Shown: positions 1 to 9,687 of the stretch, piece after piece
Layout of the letters: every line of letters starts with the position of its first letter
How positions within the stretch are numbered: position 1 is the stretch's first letter
NCBI GenBank assembly: GCA_036272935.1
Contig: DATAXP010000059.1
Location: 3,672 to 67,671 of the forward strand
Reading direction: 5' to 3'
Length of the DNA: 64,000 nt
DNA from: DATAXP01 sp036272935
GTDB lineage: Bacteria > Planctomycetota > Planctomycetia > Pirellulales > PNKZ01
The notes under the pieces: model-generated
Seen by the model: only the letters and a program-made list of their open reading frames with translations
Databases searched by the model: none
What the model was told of the DNA's origin: nothing
Made by a program: the position numbers and the translations under genes

Positions 1-2589
1 GTCACCGTCACCGCCGCCAAATACGACGACGGCCTGTTGCTCGATCGCGGCACGAAGCCGCAACCGCCGGTGCCGCAGGCGGTCGTCTGCCGCGATCCGC
101 AGACGCCGCAACGCGTGACGATCGTCGAGCCGGGCATTTACCAGATCGACGTGCATGCCTCGCCGCACGAAATTCCAAGAGCGAATGCCTCGCGGCTCGC
201 CGAAGGATTGATCGGTGCGTGGCACCTGGACGGCAACGCGGCCAGCGATCCCGAGCGCCCGGAATTGGCCGGGCAACCACAGGAAGGGGTAAAGTTCACT
301 AGCTCGCCGTTCGGCACCTCAGCTTCGCTCTCCGGACAGTCGATCGTGGTGAAGCGGCATGACGCATTGAACGTTGGCCAGGGAGACTTCACCGCCGCAC
401 TATGGGTTCATCCGCGGCAGATACGGCAAACGGGCTTCATCTCGCGCGGCAGGCTCGAGCCGACACAAGGCTGGTATCTCGATTCGCCCGACAATCAGGG
501 CATCCTGCGCTTTGAAACGTTCGGCCCGGAGGCAGTGCCCAACGGCTCGATTGAGGCTCCCAGCGCCACGATTGCCAAGGACACTTGGCAGCACCTGGCA
601 GCCGTCGTGCGACGCGCCCCCGGCGAAAGCCGCTTGTACGTGAACGGCCATGTCGTTGCGAAGGGGTCGATCGGCACGGCGAACCTCGACCATCCGCGCA
701 ACGATTTGCATCTGGGTCGGCTGCCCGGCAGCCTGGCATTGATCGGCGAGTTGGACGAGGTGCGGCTGTACCGTCGCGCGCTCGACGAAGCCGAGATCCT
801 GGCGCTCGTTGAGCCTGGCAGGAAGTTAATCAAGGCGCAGGAGAAGCCCCCCGAGTTGGCGCTGGAACTAGGCTATCGCCAATTCGTGGCGAAGATGCCG
901 CAGCCGGCGTTCCTGGCGCTTCGCCTGCCCGCTGGCCCGTTAGACGTGAAGGCCGATTACAGCGGCTTGACGCAACTAGAACGAATCGCGTTCACGCGGC
1001 TGGCCGACGACCACAAGGTGGCCCGGCAGTTTGCGACGTTCGAGCAGCGCTCGCCGCAGTTGAGGGTGCATGTCGGGTTGCGCCGCGATTGCGGAAGCAC
1101 ACTCGCCCCGGTGGGACCGCCGCAGAGTGTGTCGAGCGGGGAAATGTCGAAGCGCGTCTTCACTGGGGCGATCAAGAATTTCCCCAGCCCGGATGTCGAG
1201 AAAGACAACGTCAACTACCTGGCAGGCATCCAGGAGATCGGCGTGCGCAGCGAATTCACCGATGGCCGCGACATGCCGCGTCTTGTGATCCGTGCGGTCG
1301 AATTCGAGGGGCCGCTGTATGAGGCGTGGCCCCCCGAGCCGCACCGCAACATTTTCATCGCCTTCGATCGCAAGGACGATCAGCCCGCGTATGCCCGCGA
1401 GATCATCCATCGGTTTGCGAGCCGTGCGTTCCGCCGTCCGGTTGCTCCGGCCGAAGAAGCGGCTCTGATGGATGTGTTCACGACGTCGATGGGCGAGGGC
1501 GCCGGGTTTCAGGAGAGCATCAAGCATGCGCTGCGCGTGGTGCTCACTTCGCCGCAGTTCTTGTTTCTGATCGAGCGCAGTAGTTCGCCGGCCGTAGAGC
1601 CGCTGGACGATCATGAGCTGGCGTCGAAGCTCTCGTACTTCTTGTGGAACGCGCCGCCCGATCATCGGCTGATGGAGCTTGCCGCGTCCGGCAAGCTGCA
1701 CCAGGAGCTCGACGCGGAGGTCGACCGCTTGGTGGCCGATCGCCGCTTCTCGCAATTTACCGATGAGTTCGCTACGCAGTGGCTCAGCCTTTCGAAATTC
1801 GATGTTCTCGAAGCGGATTTGAAACAGTTTCCCAAGCTCAGCCGCCACGTGCGCGATCAACTGCGCCGGGAGCCCGTGCAATTTGTCGAATACTTGTTCC
1901 GCAACAATCTGCCAGTGAGCAATCTGATCGAGTCGGACTTCCTCGTTGCCAACGAAACCGTCGCCGAGTATTACGGCCTGGCAAACAAGTGTGAGAGCGG
2001 TTTCTCGTTCACTCCGCTGAAACATGGTCGGCCCGGCTTAGGAGGCGTGATGACCCAGCCGGCGATCATGGCTGGGCTGTCGGATGGCCGAGAGTCGAAT
2101 CCCGTCAAGCGCGGGGCGTGGATCGCGCGGCGCATTGTCGCCGAACCCCCCGACGATCCGCCGCCGAATGTCCCCGCGCTGGAAAAGAGTAGCGAGCATC
2201 TCACGCTTCGCCAGCGGCTGGAACAGCATCGCAATCAGGTTGGCTGCGCGCAGTGCCATAAGAAGATCGATCCGTGGGGCCTGCCGTTCGAAGAGCTCGA
2301 TGCCGGCGGACGCTTCAAATCGCAGGCGGTCGACGCACGCTCGTCGTTGCCCGACGGCACGGAGGTCGCCGGCGTCGCCGATCTGAAGCGCTATCTTGCC
2401 GATGATCGCATCGATCAGATCGCCTTCAGCGTGCTCAAGCACCTGGCAATCTACGCCTGCGGCCGCAGTTTGACCTACAACGAACTTGAGTTCCTGAAAC
2501 AGGATGGATTACAACTAAAGCCTGCCGGCTACCGCATGCAGGACATGATTCGCTTCGTCGTCCACAGTCCGCTGTTCCTCGAGAAGTGA
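1..2589 (+). CDS. DUF1592-family protein with LamG domain (5' end outside window)
   Basis: The reading frame is open from base 1, so the start codon and N-terminus lie upstream; 862 residues are visible. A LamG/concanavalin-like jelly roll spans roughly bases 205-800 (GAWHLDG near its start, ELDEVRLYRRALDEAE at its end). It is followed by a DUF1595-like stretch (HRFASRAFRRP, about 1410-1450), DUF1592 (ELASKLSYFLWNAPPD, about 1615-1665), DUF1588 (around 2030-2170) and DUF1585 with IYACGRSLTYNE near the end. A CAQCH haem-type motif (about 2248-2262) is visible. This order is typical of planctomycete secreted proteins in which a cytochrome-like PSCyt1/DUF1587 part precedes; that part would be off the left edge. 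It is followed by DUF1552 and DUF1501 genes on the same strand. The biochemical role is unknown. Confidence 0.9.
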   Translation, partial: VTVTAAKYDDGLLLDRGTKPQPPVPQAVVCRDPQTPQRVTIVEPGIYQIDVHASPHEIPRANASRLAEGLIGAWHLDGNAASDPERPELAGQPQEGVKFTSSPFGTSASLSGQSIVVKRHDALNVGQGDFTAALWVHPRQIRQTGFISRGRLEPTQGWYLDSPDNQGILRFETFGPEAVPNGSIEAPSATIAKDTWQHLAAVVRRAPGESRLYVNGHVVAKGSIGTANLDHPRNDLHLGRLPGSLALIGELDEVRLYRRALDEAEILALVEPGRKLIKAQEKPPELALELGYRQFVAKMPQPAFLALRLPAGPLDVKADYSGLTQLERIAFTRLADDHKVARQFATFEQRSPQLRVHVGLRRDCGSTLAPVGPPQSVSSGEMSKRVFTGAIKNFPSPDVEKDNVNYLAGIQEIGVRSEFTDGRDMPRLVIRAVEFEGPLYEAWPPEPHRNIFIAFDRKDDQPAYAREIIHRFASRAFRRPVAPAEEAALMDVFTTSMGEGAGFQESIKHALRVVLTSPQFLFLIERSSSPAVEPLDDHELASKLSYFLWNAPPDHRLMELAASGKLHQELDAEVDRLVADRRFSQFTDEFATQWLSLSKFDVLEADLKQFPKLSRHVRDQLRREPVQFVEYLFRNNLPVSNLIESDFLVANETVAEYYGLANKCESGFSFTPLKHGRPGLGGVMTQPAIMAGLSDGRESNPVKRGAWIARRIVAEPPDDPPPNVPALEKSSEHLTLRQRLEQHRNQVGCAQCHKKIDPWGLPFEELDAGGRFKSQAVDARSSLPDGTEVAGVADLKRYLADDRIDQIAFSVLKHLAIYACGRSLTYNELEFLKQDGLQLKPAGYRMQDMIRFVVHSPLFLEK

Positions 2590-2652
2590 TCTGGACCGTT
2601 TCCGCCGCGCCCCGCTGTCCGCCCGCGTTCCCGCCGTTCGAGAAGTCCGATC

Positions 2653-3993
2653 ATGAGCACTCCAGTCCGACTCGAGCGCCGTGCGTTCTTGCGTGGCCTA
2701 GGCGGCATGACGCTTGCCCTTCCGGTGCTTGACGCCATGGGGACCGAGGTGGCCGAGCGAATTCCGCGCCGCTTCTGCGCGTTGTACACCGCCAACGGCA
2801 TGTCGCTGCCGCGGCCCGAAAACGAGATCGACGAATGGAGTTGGTTTCCGACCGCCGAGCGCAATGGTCAGTTCATCTTTGGAAAGTCGACCGAGCCGCT
2901 CAGCGCGTTCCGCCGGCAACTCAGCTTCCTCGGCGGGTTGCACCATCCCAACGGCGCGAAGTCCGACCCGCACATCTGCTCCGACATGTGGCTCACCGGC
3001 GCCCCGCTGCACAATCCCCGCCCGGGGGCGTTCAACTCCGTGGGACTCGACCAGGTGGTGGCGCTGCACACCAAGCAGCATTGCCGTCAGCCGTCGTTGG
3101 TGTTGTCGATCGATGCCGGCACCGGGTTTCTCTCGCGCACGGGCACAATCTCGTACAACCTCGATGGCCGGCCGATCCCTGCCGAGAATAATCCGCGCCG
3201 CGTGTTCGATCGGCTATTCGCCGGCAACTGCTCGTCGCTCGATGCGCAGCGCCAGGAACTCAAGCAGCGGATCAAGCTGGTCGATGCCGTGATCGACAGC
3301 GCTCGCGCGCTCGATAAGCGGCTGGGCAAAAACGACCGTGAGCGCATGGACCAATACCTCACGTCGCTTGGCGAGGTCGAGTCACGGCTGATCGCCTCCG
3401 AGCGCTGGATCGACGTGCCGTTGAAGCCGCAGGATTATTCGCACCTCGACCTGGACGTGACCAATGAAGGCGAGCCTGCCGACTATTACCGCAACATGTA
3501 CGACCTGATTGCGCTGGCATTCGATGCCGACATCACGCGCTCGGTCACGTTCATGCTCAACCGCGAAGATGGCATGGGGATCAGCGACACCTTTCCACGC
3601 AAGCTTGGCCTGCTCAGCACCCATCACGGCCTGTCGCATGCCGGCGATAAGGACGGGCAACTGCGGTTCGCCCAGTACGATCGATTTTTGATGCAGCAGA
3701 TCGCCCACTTCCTTGCCAGACTCACCGAGTACCGCGATCGCGACGGCAGCGTGCTCGACAACACGATCGTGCTGTTCGGCAGCGGCTGCAGCACCACGCA
3801 CAATCCGCGGAACTTGCCGACGATGATTGCCGGCGGCAACAACCTCGGCCTCAAGCACGGCGTATACTGGCGCCGTGATGAAACCCGCATGTCGAACGTG
3901 TATCTCAGCATCCTGCGATCGTTGGGCATCGAGCAAGAGTCGTTTGCCGACAGCACCGGTACGCTCAGCGACTCGATTTTCAGCCGCGTGTAG
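2653..3993 (+). CDS. DUF1552 domain-containing secreted protein
   Basis: The 446-residue product begins with a twin-arginine-like leader (ERRAFLRGLGGMTLALPVL) that suggests export in folded form. The rest is one DUF1552 domain with conserved segments such as SGCSTTHNPRNLP and MLNREDGMGI. DUF1552 genes normally follow DUF1592 genes in Planctomycetes, as here after a 63-bp gap, and precede a DUF1501 gene. The family is distantly related to DUF1501/alkaline-phosphatase-like folds; the substrate is unknown. No strong Shine-Dalgarno precedes the ATG, which is common in this phylum. The start is chosen because the leader begins directly after it. Confidence 0.9.
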   Translation: MSTPVRLERRAFLRGLGGMTLALPVLDAMGTEVAERIPRRFCALYTANGMSLPRPENEIDEWSWFPTAERNGQFIFGKSTEPLSAFRRQLSFLGGLHHPNGAKSDPHICSDMWLTGAPLHNPRPGAFNSVGLDQVVALHTKQHCRQPSLVLSIDAGTGFLSRTGTISYNLDGRPIPAENNPRRVFDRLFAGNCSSLDAQRQELKQRIKLVDAVIDSARALDKRLGKNDRERMDQYLTSLGEVESRLIASERWIDVPLKPQDYSHLDLDVTNEGEPADYYRNMYDLIALAFDADITRSVTFMLNREDGMGISDTFPRKLGLLSTHHGLSHAGDKDGQLRFAQYDRFLMQQIAHFLARLTEYRDRDGSVLDNTIVLFGSGCSTTHNPRNLPTMIAGGNNLGLKHGVYWRRDETRMSNVYLSILRSLGIEQESFADSTGTLSDSIFSRV

Positions 3994-4030
3994 ACCGCGG
4001 CGATGCCCATTGTCCCGCGCTTCGGTAGAA

Positions 4031-5425
4031 ATGCCCATGATGACAAAATCGCGTCGCGCCGGATCGATTTCGACCTGTCTCGATCGCCGCACGCTGCTTC
4101 GCGCCGGTACGTCGGCGAGCCTGGCGACGCTGTTGCCGGCGTTGCTCGATTCGGCGCTGGCGCGGGCGGAAGCGTCGCCAAAGGGCAGCCCGGCAAGCAA
4201 GATTCGCTCCTGCATCCTGATCTTCTACTATGGCGGGCCAAGCCATCTCGACACCTGGGACCTGAAACCCGACGCCCCAGCCGCGATTCGCGGCGAGTTT
4301 CGGCCGATCGCCACCCGTGTCCCTGGGCTACAGGTCTGCGAGCACCTGCCTCACAGCGCACGCATCGCCGACAAGCTGACCATCGTGCGCAGCATGCACC
4401 ATGCGATGCGGAACCACAACGCGGCGGCGGTCGAGGCGCTCTGCGGCCGCACGCCGACGCGCGGCGATCAGGAATTGCTGGCCGACGACACGAACGCCTT
4501 TCCGTGTTACGGCGCGGCAATCAGCAAGCTCGCCGCCGCCGGTGGAGGTATGCCGACGCACGTCGCCTTGCCGCACGTCATGTACAACGTAGTCGTGCTG
4601 CCAGGCCAGACCGCCGGGTTTCTCGGCCCGGCGTACAACCCGGTGCAGGTGACGCGCGATCCGAACGATCCGCAGTTCCGCGTCGACGAGTTGCGGCTGC
4701 CCGACGATATCTCCGCCGACCGGCTCCTGGCGCGGCAGTCGCTGCTCGCGTCGGTCGAATCGTCGGCCATCGGCGGCAATCCGATGGACGTGTATCAAGA
4801 AAAAGCGTTCTCCCTGCTGCGATCCGAGGAAGTGCGCCGGGCCTTCGAGATTGGCCGAGAGCCGGACGCGGTGCGCGATCGCTACGGCCGCAATAAGTTC
4901 GGCCAAAGTCTGTTGCTGGCCCGCCGGCTCGTCGAAGCGGGCGTGCGATTTGTGAACGTGAACGACAAGGTCCGCAACAACTTTCTCACCAATTGGGACA
5001 GCCACCAGAATAATCTGCCACGGTTGAAGGACGATTTGCTTCCGCCAAGCGACCTTGGCTTCGCGGCGTTGATCGAAGACATCCAGCAGCGAGGTCTGCT
5101 CGATTCGACGCTGGTTGTGGCGCTCGGCGAGTTTGGCCGCACGCCGACGATCAACAAGCTTGCCGGGCGCGATCACTGGCCCGATTGCTTCACCGCGGTG
5201 CTTGCCGGCGGCGGCGTGCACGGCGGAATGATCTACGGATCGAGCGACAAGAACGGCGCCTATCCCAACACCGATCCGGTCACGCCCGGCGATTTGGCCG
5301 CTACGCTGTTCTGGCGGTTCGGCCTCGATCCTGGCATCGAATGGCACGACCAACTCGGTCGCCCGCAGAAGCTCGCCACCGGCCAACCGCTGACGAAGCT
5401 CTTCGCCGGCCCAGACGTCGGTTAA
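4031..5425 (+). CDS. DUF1501 domain-containing secreted protein
   Basis: The frame is open from 3827, overlapping the DUF1552 gene, but three closely spaced ATGs (4031, 4037, 4040) precede a leader with RRTLLRAGTSASLATLLPAL, so the start is placed there and the upstream part is treated as a shadow. The product is about 464 residues. DUF1501 hallmarks are YYGGPSHLDTWDLKP near the N-terminus, EFGRTPTINKLAGRDHWP in the C-terminal half, and a final segment on genuine versus ordered 'GLDPGIEWHDQLGRP' type. DUF1501 belongs to the alkaline phosphatase/sulfatase superfamily fold; its function is unknown. It closes a DUF1592-DUF1552-DUF1501 run and ends 14 bp from the convergent sulfatase. Confidence 0.9.
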   Translation: MPMMTKSRRAGSISTCLDRRTLLRAGTSASLATLLPALLDSALARAEASPKGSPASKIRSCILIFYYGGPSHLDTWDLKPDAPAAIRGEFRPIATRVPGLQVCEHLPHSARIADKLTIVRSMHHAMRNHNAAAVEALCGRTPTRGDQELLADDTNAFPCYGAAISKLAAAGGGMPTHVALPHVMYNVVVLPGQTAGFLGPAYNPVQVTRDPNDPQFRVDELRLPDDISADRLLARQSLLASVESSAIGGNPMDVYQEKAFSLLRSEEVRRAFEIGREPDAVRDRYGRNKFGQSLLLARRLVEAGVRFVNVNDKVRNNFLTNWDSHQNNLPRLKDDLLPPSDLGFAALIEDIQQRGLLDSTLVVALGEFGRTPTINKLAGRDHWPDCFTAVLAGGGVHGGMIYGSSDKNGAYPNTDPVTPGDLAATLFWRFGLDPGIEWHDQLGRPQKLATGQPLTKLFAGPDVG

Positions 5426-5439
5426 ATGCCCCGATCGTC

Positions 5440-6891
5440 TTACCCCTCGCGGCTTGGCTTGCGCGGTGGAGCGTAGCCTTTCGGGGGCGGCAGTGTGACG
5501 TTGACCGTTTCGCCGGGCATGGGCAACTGATAGCGCTCGAGCCAGTGGTCGTCGGTCTCGCGAAGTCGGCGAAGCAACTCTTCGCTCATCGTCCGGCGCA
5601 AGTCGGCATACGCCGGGTTGTCGGCAAGATTCACCACTTCGTCCGGATCGGTTTGCAGGTCGTATAGCTCGATCGGGTCGCGCCAGATGTACTTCTCGAC
5701 CGTCCGCTTACCAATCAACGGGTCGCCACGCTCGATCGTCAATCGCCAAGGCGACTGGTCCGCCACCTCCGACGCGTTCAGAAACGGCATCTGGTAGCAA
5801 AGGTTCCAGATCAACTTGTATCGCCGCTCGCGGAGCGTCCGCATCGGATAGTACATCGTCACTTCGTGCATCACGTGGCTGAGTACGACCGAATCCCAGC
5901 CGGCGGCGGATTCTTGCTCGAGGATCGGCAGCAGGGTGCGGCCGTGCAACGGATAACCGGGGCCTGCGACGCCGGTCCAATCGAGGATGGTCGGAGTGAC
6001 GTCGGCCAGCGTGACCATCGCGTCGCTCACGACGCCGCGCTGCTTGGCCTGCGGGTTGACCACAATCATCGGCACGTGGACGCCTGGCTCGTACTGAGTG
6101 TAGCCGTGCGGATACGAGCTGCCATGGTCGGAGAAGAACATCACGAGCGTGTCGTCGGTTTTTCCGGTGCGCTCGAGCATCGCCAGCGCCTGGCCGAAGC
6201 CGTCGTCGAGCCGCTCGATCAGCTCGTAATACTCGGCGAAACTTTCGCGCACGTCGGGACGATCGGGCACATAGTTCGGCAAGTGCAGCGTGGCTGGGTC
6301 GATCGTGCGCGGGGCGGCCGGCTTGTACTTCTTCCGCTGTTCGACCGGTTTGCCGATGGGGTGCGGGTCGTGCGTGCAGATTGCCACCAGGAATGGTGTG
6401 TCGCCTCCGTCGCGAATGAACTCCTCGGCTTCGCGCGCCAGGGCGGGAATGTTGCGATCGCCGCCGTGGCTGCTGATCAGGTCCAGCTCGTATTGCCCGG
6501 GAAGCGACCGAAAGCTGGTCTTGCCGAACAGCGCGGTGCGATAGCCGCCGGCCTTGATGATGTCGAACACCGGCTTCACGCCGGCAAGCAGCACGCCGTT
6601 GTGGAACGAATGACCGTGCGTGTATTGCCCGTTGGCGTGGGTGAGCAGCCCGGTGTAGATCACCGCCCGGCTGGGACCACACGACGAAACGATCGCAAAG
6701 GCATTCGAGAAGCGCGTGCCGCGCGCGGCAAGGCGATCGAGGTTCGGCGTGCGGATGTCCTGGTGACCGTAGCAGCCTATGTCGGTCGCGACGTGATTGT
6801 CGCTGATCAGCAGCAACACGTTCCTCGGCGCGGCATGCACCGCCGCGGCGGACGCGAGCAGAATCGCAATCGTGATTCGTGTGAATGCCAT
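5440..6891 (-). CDS. Secreted sulfatase, N-sulfoglucosamine sulfohydrolase-like
   Basis: The 483-residue product has a signal peptide (FTRITIAILLASAAAVHA). The type I sulfatase signature SSCGPSRAVIYTG carries the Cys that formylglycine-generating enzyme oxidises (C-x-P-S-R form). Metal-binding features are LLISDNH near the N-terminus and FFSDHGSSYPHGYT in the second half. The domain order and GCYGHQDIRTPNLDRLA resemble heparan N-sulfatase (sulfamidase)-like S1 sulfatases, so a role in degrading sulfated polysaccharide is plausible but inferred. It ends 14 bp from the convergent DUF1501 gene and is followed closely (6 bp) in the same direction by the other sulfatase upstream, so the two probably share a transcript. 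Confidence 0.9.
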   Translation of the reverse strand: MAFTRITIAILLASAAAVHAAPRNVLLLISDNHVATDIGCYGHQDIRTPNLDRLAARGTRFSNAFAIVSSCGPSRAVIYTGLLTHANGQYTHGHSFHNGVLLAGVKPVFDIIKAGGYRTALFGKTSFRSLPGQYELDLISSHGGDRNIPALAREAEEFIRDGGDTPFLVAICTHDPHPIGKPVEQRKKYKPAAPRTIDPATLHLPNYVPDRPDVRESFAEYYELIERLDDGFGQALAMLERTGKTDDTLVMFFSDHGSSYPHGYTQYEPGVHVPMIVVNPQAKQRGVVSDAMVTLADVTPTILDWTGVAGPGYPLHGRTLLPILEQESAAGWDSVVLSHVMHEVTMYYPMRTLRERRYKLIWNLCYQMPFLNASEVADQSPWRLTIERGDPLIGKRTVEKYIWRDPIELYDLQTDPDEVVNLADNPAYADLRRTMSEELLRRLRETDDHWLERYQLPMPGETVNVTLPPPKGYAPPRKPSREG

Positions 6892-6897
6892 GAAAAA

Positions 6898-8364
6898 CTA
6901 GCGACGATTTTTGGGCGGTTTGTAGTCAGGGTTCGGCTGCGGCATCCGCGCGCCGACGCTGTCCCGCCAATGATGCAATTGCTCGGTTAGTTCCTTGGCC
7001 CGCTGCGGCTGCTCGTCGGCCAGGTTGCGTTGCTCACCAAGGTCGTTGGCCAGGTTGTACAGCTCTCTCCTGTCGTCCTCCAAGAACTCGATCAACTTCC
7101 AATCGCGCGTTCGCACGGCGCTGACGGGCGACGTGGTTGCGTAATAGTGCGGGTAGTGGAAGTAGAGCGCTTCGCGATCGAGCTTCGCGCGCGGATTGCT
7201 GAGCAATGGCGAAAGGTCGATGCCGTCGCGCGGGCCATCGCCTGCCGGTGCGATGCCCGCCGCCGCCAGCACCGTGAAAAACAGGTCGGTCGTCATCACC
7301 GGTTCGCTGCAGACGCCGCCGGTCACTTTGCCCGCCGGCGCACGCACGATGAGCGGCACTCGGATTCCGCCTTCGTACAAAGCACCCTTGCCGGAGCGCA
7401 GCGGCGAATTGTCGGTACATGGCTGCCGACGGTTGTTATCCATGCCGATATAGCCGCCGTTGTCGCTGGTCACGATCACCAGCGTCCGCTCGGCCAGGCC
7501 GCGATCGTCGAGGCACTTGAGCACGCGGCCCACGCTTTCGTCGAGGCTCTTGACCATGGCCGCGTAGGTGGGATTGCGGTGGTGGGCGCTCGGCTCGACG
7601 CGCGCCTCGAACAGGCTGACGTCCTCCGGCTTCGCTTCGATCGGCGTGTGCGGAGCGTGATGCGCGAGGTACAAGAAGAACGGTTCGCCGCCGGAGTGTT
7701 CGATGAAGCGAATCGCCTCGTCGGTCAGCCGGTCGGTCAGGTACTCACCGGGCTTGCCATTTTCCAAATGCGGCACATAGCGATACTCGCTGCCGTACAG
7801 GCCCTTGCCACGGTACGGATAGAAGAACGTGTGCGGCGCACCCCACAATGTTCCGCCAATGTTCACGTCGAAGCCGTGGGTTTCGGGATAATGCCGGGCA
7901 TCGCCCAGGTGCCACTTGCCGACAAGCGCGGTGCGGTAGCCGACACGTTGCAGGTACGAGGCGACGGTCGTCTCGTCGTGCGACAGGTTGTGTTCGCTCG
8001 TGGCGGGGATCAGCGGCTTGTATTTCAACGGCGGCGGATCCTCGGCCGCCTCGGCCCAGATGGTCATGCCAAGCCGAGCCGGGAATTTGCCGGTCATCAG
8101 CGCCGCACGTGTCGGCGTGCAGACCGGCGCCGAGGCGTAGCCATCGGTAAAGCGAACGGCCCGCGAGGCAAGCCGATCGAGATGCGGCGTTCGGTGGAAG
8201 TCGGCTCCGTAACAAGCGAGATCGGCATAGCCGAGATCGTCGGCCAGGAAGATGACGACGTTCGGCCGAGCAGGTTTCCGTTGGCTCTCCGCGGCGAGCA
8301 TCCACGCCGCTTGAAGAACAACCAACATCCCAGACAGCAATACACGCGCGGACGGTGAGAGCAT
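6898..8364 (-). CDS. Secreted arylsulfatase
   Basis: The frame is open to 8547, but the first 61 codons are Arg-rich and unlike protein; the ATG at 8364 begins a signal peptide (SARVLLSGMLVVLQAAWMLA). The 488-residue product has the nucleophile motif PVCTPTRAALMTG (C-x-P-T-R, the Thr variant of the sulfatase signature), the N-terminal metal site VVIFLADDLGYADLACYG, the KWHLGD element and a second metal site with VTSDNGGYIG. It resembles aryl- and N-acetylgalactosamine-6-sulfate-type sulfatases; the substrate is not decidable from sequence alone. It lies upstream of and 6 bp from the next sulfatase and likely forms an operon with it. Confidence 0.9.
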   Translation of the reverse strand: MLSPSARVLLSGMLVVLQAAWMLAAESQRKPARPNVVIFLADDLGYADLACYGADFHRTPHLDRLASRAVRFTDGYASAPVCTPTRAALMTGKFPARLGMTIWAEAAEDPPPLKYKPLIPATSEHNLSHDETTVASYLQRVGYRTALVGKWHLGDARHYPETHGFDVNIGGTLWGAPHTFFYPYRGKGLYGSEYRYVPHLENGKPGEYLTDRLTDEAIRFIEHSGGEPFFLYLAHHAPHTPIEAKPEDVSLFEARVEPSAHHRNPTYAAMVKSLDESVGRVLKCLDDRGLAERTLVIVTSDNGGYIGMDNNRRQPCTDNSPLRSGKGALYEGGIRVPLIVRAPAGKVTGGVCSEPVMTTDLFFTVLAAAGIAPAGDGPRDGIDLSPLLSNPRAKLDREALYFHYPHYYATTSPVSAVRTRDWKLIEFLEDDRRELYNLANDLGEQRNLADEQPQRAKELTEQLHHWRDSVGARMPQPNPDYKPPKNRR

Positions 8365-8488
8365 GAGAATCACACGAGCGAGGTGGGCGGGCGATCGCGG
8401 GCAGCGTGGCTCCAATATCGGTGCCCGATCTGCGGCGGTCAACTTGCTGCGACGCGCGAGCAGCAAGACCGCGCGCTGCCGCTGGGCA

Positions 8489-8869
8489 TCACGCCGCGCG
8501 CCGCGCCAACACGCCGGCGAATGCCCGGTGTACGCCCGAGAACACAATTCCCCACAACACCGCCACCACGATGGCCGGGGGCAAGCCCTTGGGCTCCATG
8601 CACGCGTGGAACAACAGAATATTGACGATCACCGGCCCCAGCAGCGTGAGCGCCAACGGGACAAACTGCCCGCTCAACAGCAGCACTCCGCCGACCACCT
8701 GTACGGCGAAGATCGCGATCCAGTAGCCCGATCCGAAAATCGCCCCCATGAACTCCCCGGCAAGACCCTCGGGAGGCGGCATCGGGATGAAGTGCAAGAA
8801 CCCGTTGAACCCAAATACCGTGAAGATCAACCCGAGCAAGAGGCGTGCGATCAGACGGACGATGTTCAT
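8489..8869 (-). CDS. DoxX-like integral membrane protein
   Basis: The ATG at 8869 is preceded by a purine-rich GGGAGAAAGAGAAAG stretch and begins a hydrophobic segment (NIVRLIARLLLGLIFTVFGFNGF), so it is preferred over the longer frame to 8995. The 126-residue product has about four membrane helices, with FNGFLHFIPMPPPEG between the first two and VVGGVLLLSGQFVPLALTLLGP in the middle. These are DoxX/DUF-like features. DoxX-type proteins are linked to redox or thiol metabolism in some bacteria, but nothing here fixes a role. It is divergent from the anti-sigma-like operon at 9066. Confidence 0.75.
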   Translation of the reverse strand: MNIVRLIARLLLGLIFTVFGFNGFLHFIPMPPPEGLAGEFMGAIFGSGYWIAIFAVQVVGGVLLLSGQFVPLALTLLGPVIVNILLFHACMEPKGLPPAIVVAVLWGIVFSGVHRAFAGVLARRAA

Positions 8870-9065
8870 GACTACTTTCTCTTTCTCCCGTCGAGTCGCG
8901 AGATCGGTCTTTGGCACCGGCGACGACATTATATTGCCTGCCGACGCGGTCTGCGAGTAGCCCCTCTTTTTGGTAAGTGACGCAAAATGAAGCACTTATG
9001 CGGGCCAGTTCACCGCAAATGCTCACTAATCGGCAGCAAATAAACCGCTGCGGCAAAACGTCGTT
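8870..9065. promoter_or_regulatory. Divergent intergenic region
   Basis: These 196 bases separate the DoxX-like gene (minus) from the anti-sigma-like gene (plus) and must hold the promoters of both. They are visibly more AT-rich than the flanking genes (for example around 8990-9060). I see no clear consensus -35/-10 pair or operator. Confidence 0.4.
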
Positions 9066-9680
9066 ATGAGTGAATATCCCGATAATCACCTTTCAGCTTG
9101 CTTCGCCCAATTTGAGGTTGGCATGGCACCCGCAGCCGAAGACTTGTTCTGGACAGCCTTTCGATACGTCGCCGATGAATTACCGGCCGAAGAAGCCGAG
9201 CAGTTCGACGAGCGGCTGGCAGCCGACCAAACGGCGCGCGATGCGGTGGCCCGCGTGGTCGAGTTGTCGGCAGCCGTTGCTGCCATGCCTGGCGACGCAT
9301 GGGCCGCACCAGCGCGCGAACCATCGATCATCGCGCTACCGCTTGAGCGTCGCGGCTGGATGCAACCGGTGGGGTGGATGTCGTTGGGGGTCGCCGCGGC
9401 CCTGGCCGTGATGCTGGCCATCGACAGCGTGCGTCCGAAAGCCACCAACCACCGCACCGAGGCGACGATCGCCGCCGCGGGCGACGGCCGGACGTTGGCC
9501 TTGGCGTGGTATCGAACGCAAGATGCTGTCCCGACATCATTACCGGACGAACCGGATGTGTCGCAGGACGTGCCGAGCATGGCGGCCGATGCGAGTATTG
9601 CCGATGGCGCGGCTCCGAGCTGGCTGCTGGCTGCGATGTCAGGCCAGCCGGCCCCCTCGACCGCTTCACCTGAGAATTGA
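9066..9680 (+). CDS. Single-pass membrane protein resembling anti-sigma factors
   Basis: The 204-residue product has an N-terminal acidic helical region with RYVADELPAEEAEQFDERLAAD, the pattern seen at the start of planctomycete anti-sigma/zinc-finger-like proteins. It has no Cys/His zinc ligands there. One membrane helix follows (WMSLGVAAALAVMLAID, about residues 100-118), then a roughly 85-residue tail. No sigma factor gene is adjacent, so the anti-sigma assignment is by resemblance only. The stop is 7 bp before the next start and a GAGG motif links them, so they are almost certainly co-transcribed. Confidence 0.5.
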   Translation: MSEYPDNHLSACFAQFEVGMAPAAEDLFWTAFRYVADELPAEEAEQFDERLAADQTARDAVARVVELSAAVAAMPGDAWAAPAREPSIIALPLERRGWMQPVGWMSLGVAAALAVMLAIDSVRPKATNHRTEATIAAAGDGRTLALAWYRTQDAVPTSLPDEPDVSQDVPSMAADASIADGAAPSWLLAAMSGQPAPSTASPEN

Positions 9681-9687
9681 GGCTGCG

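Noticed and set aside
5866..6990. Long plus-strand open frames antisense to the sulfatase genes
   Set aside because: They are the mirror of codon bias in GC-rich genes; no recognisable domain, and the sulfatase motifs are on the minus strand.
8365..8547. N-terminal extension of the arylsulfatase
   Set aside because: Arg/Cys-rich, no family similarity, and a proper signal peptide starts at 8364.
9066..9680. Considered as a sigma factor
   Set aside because: It has a membrane helix and no region 2 or region 4 features; the anti-sigma-like N-terminus fits better.
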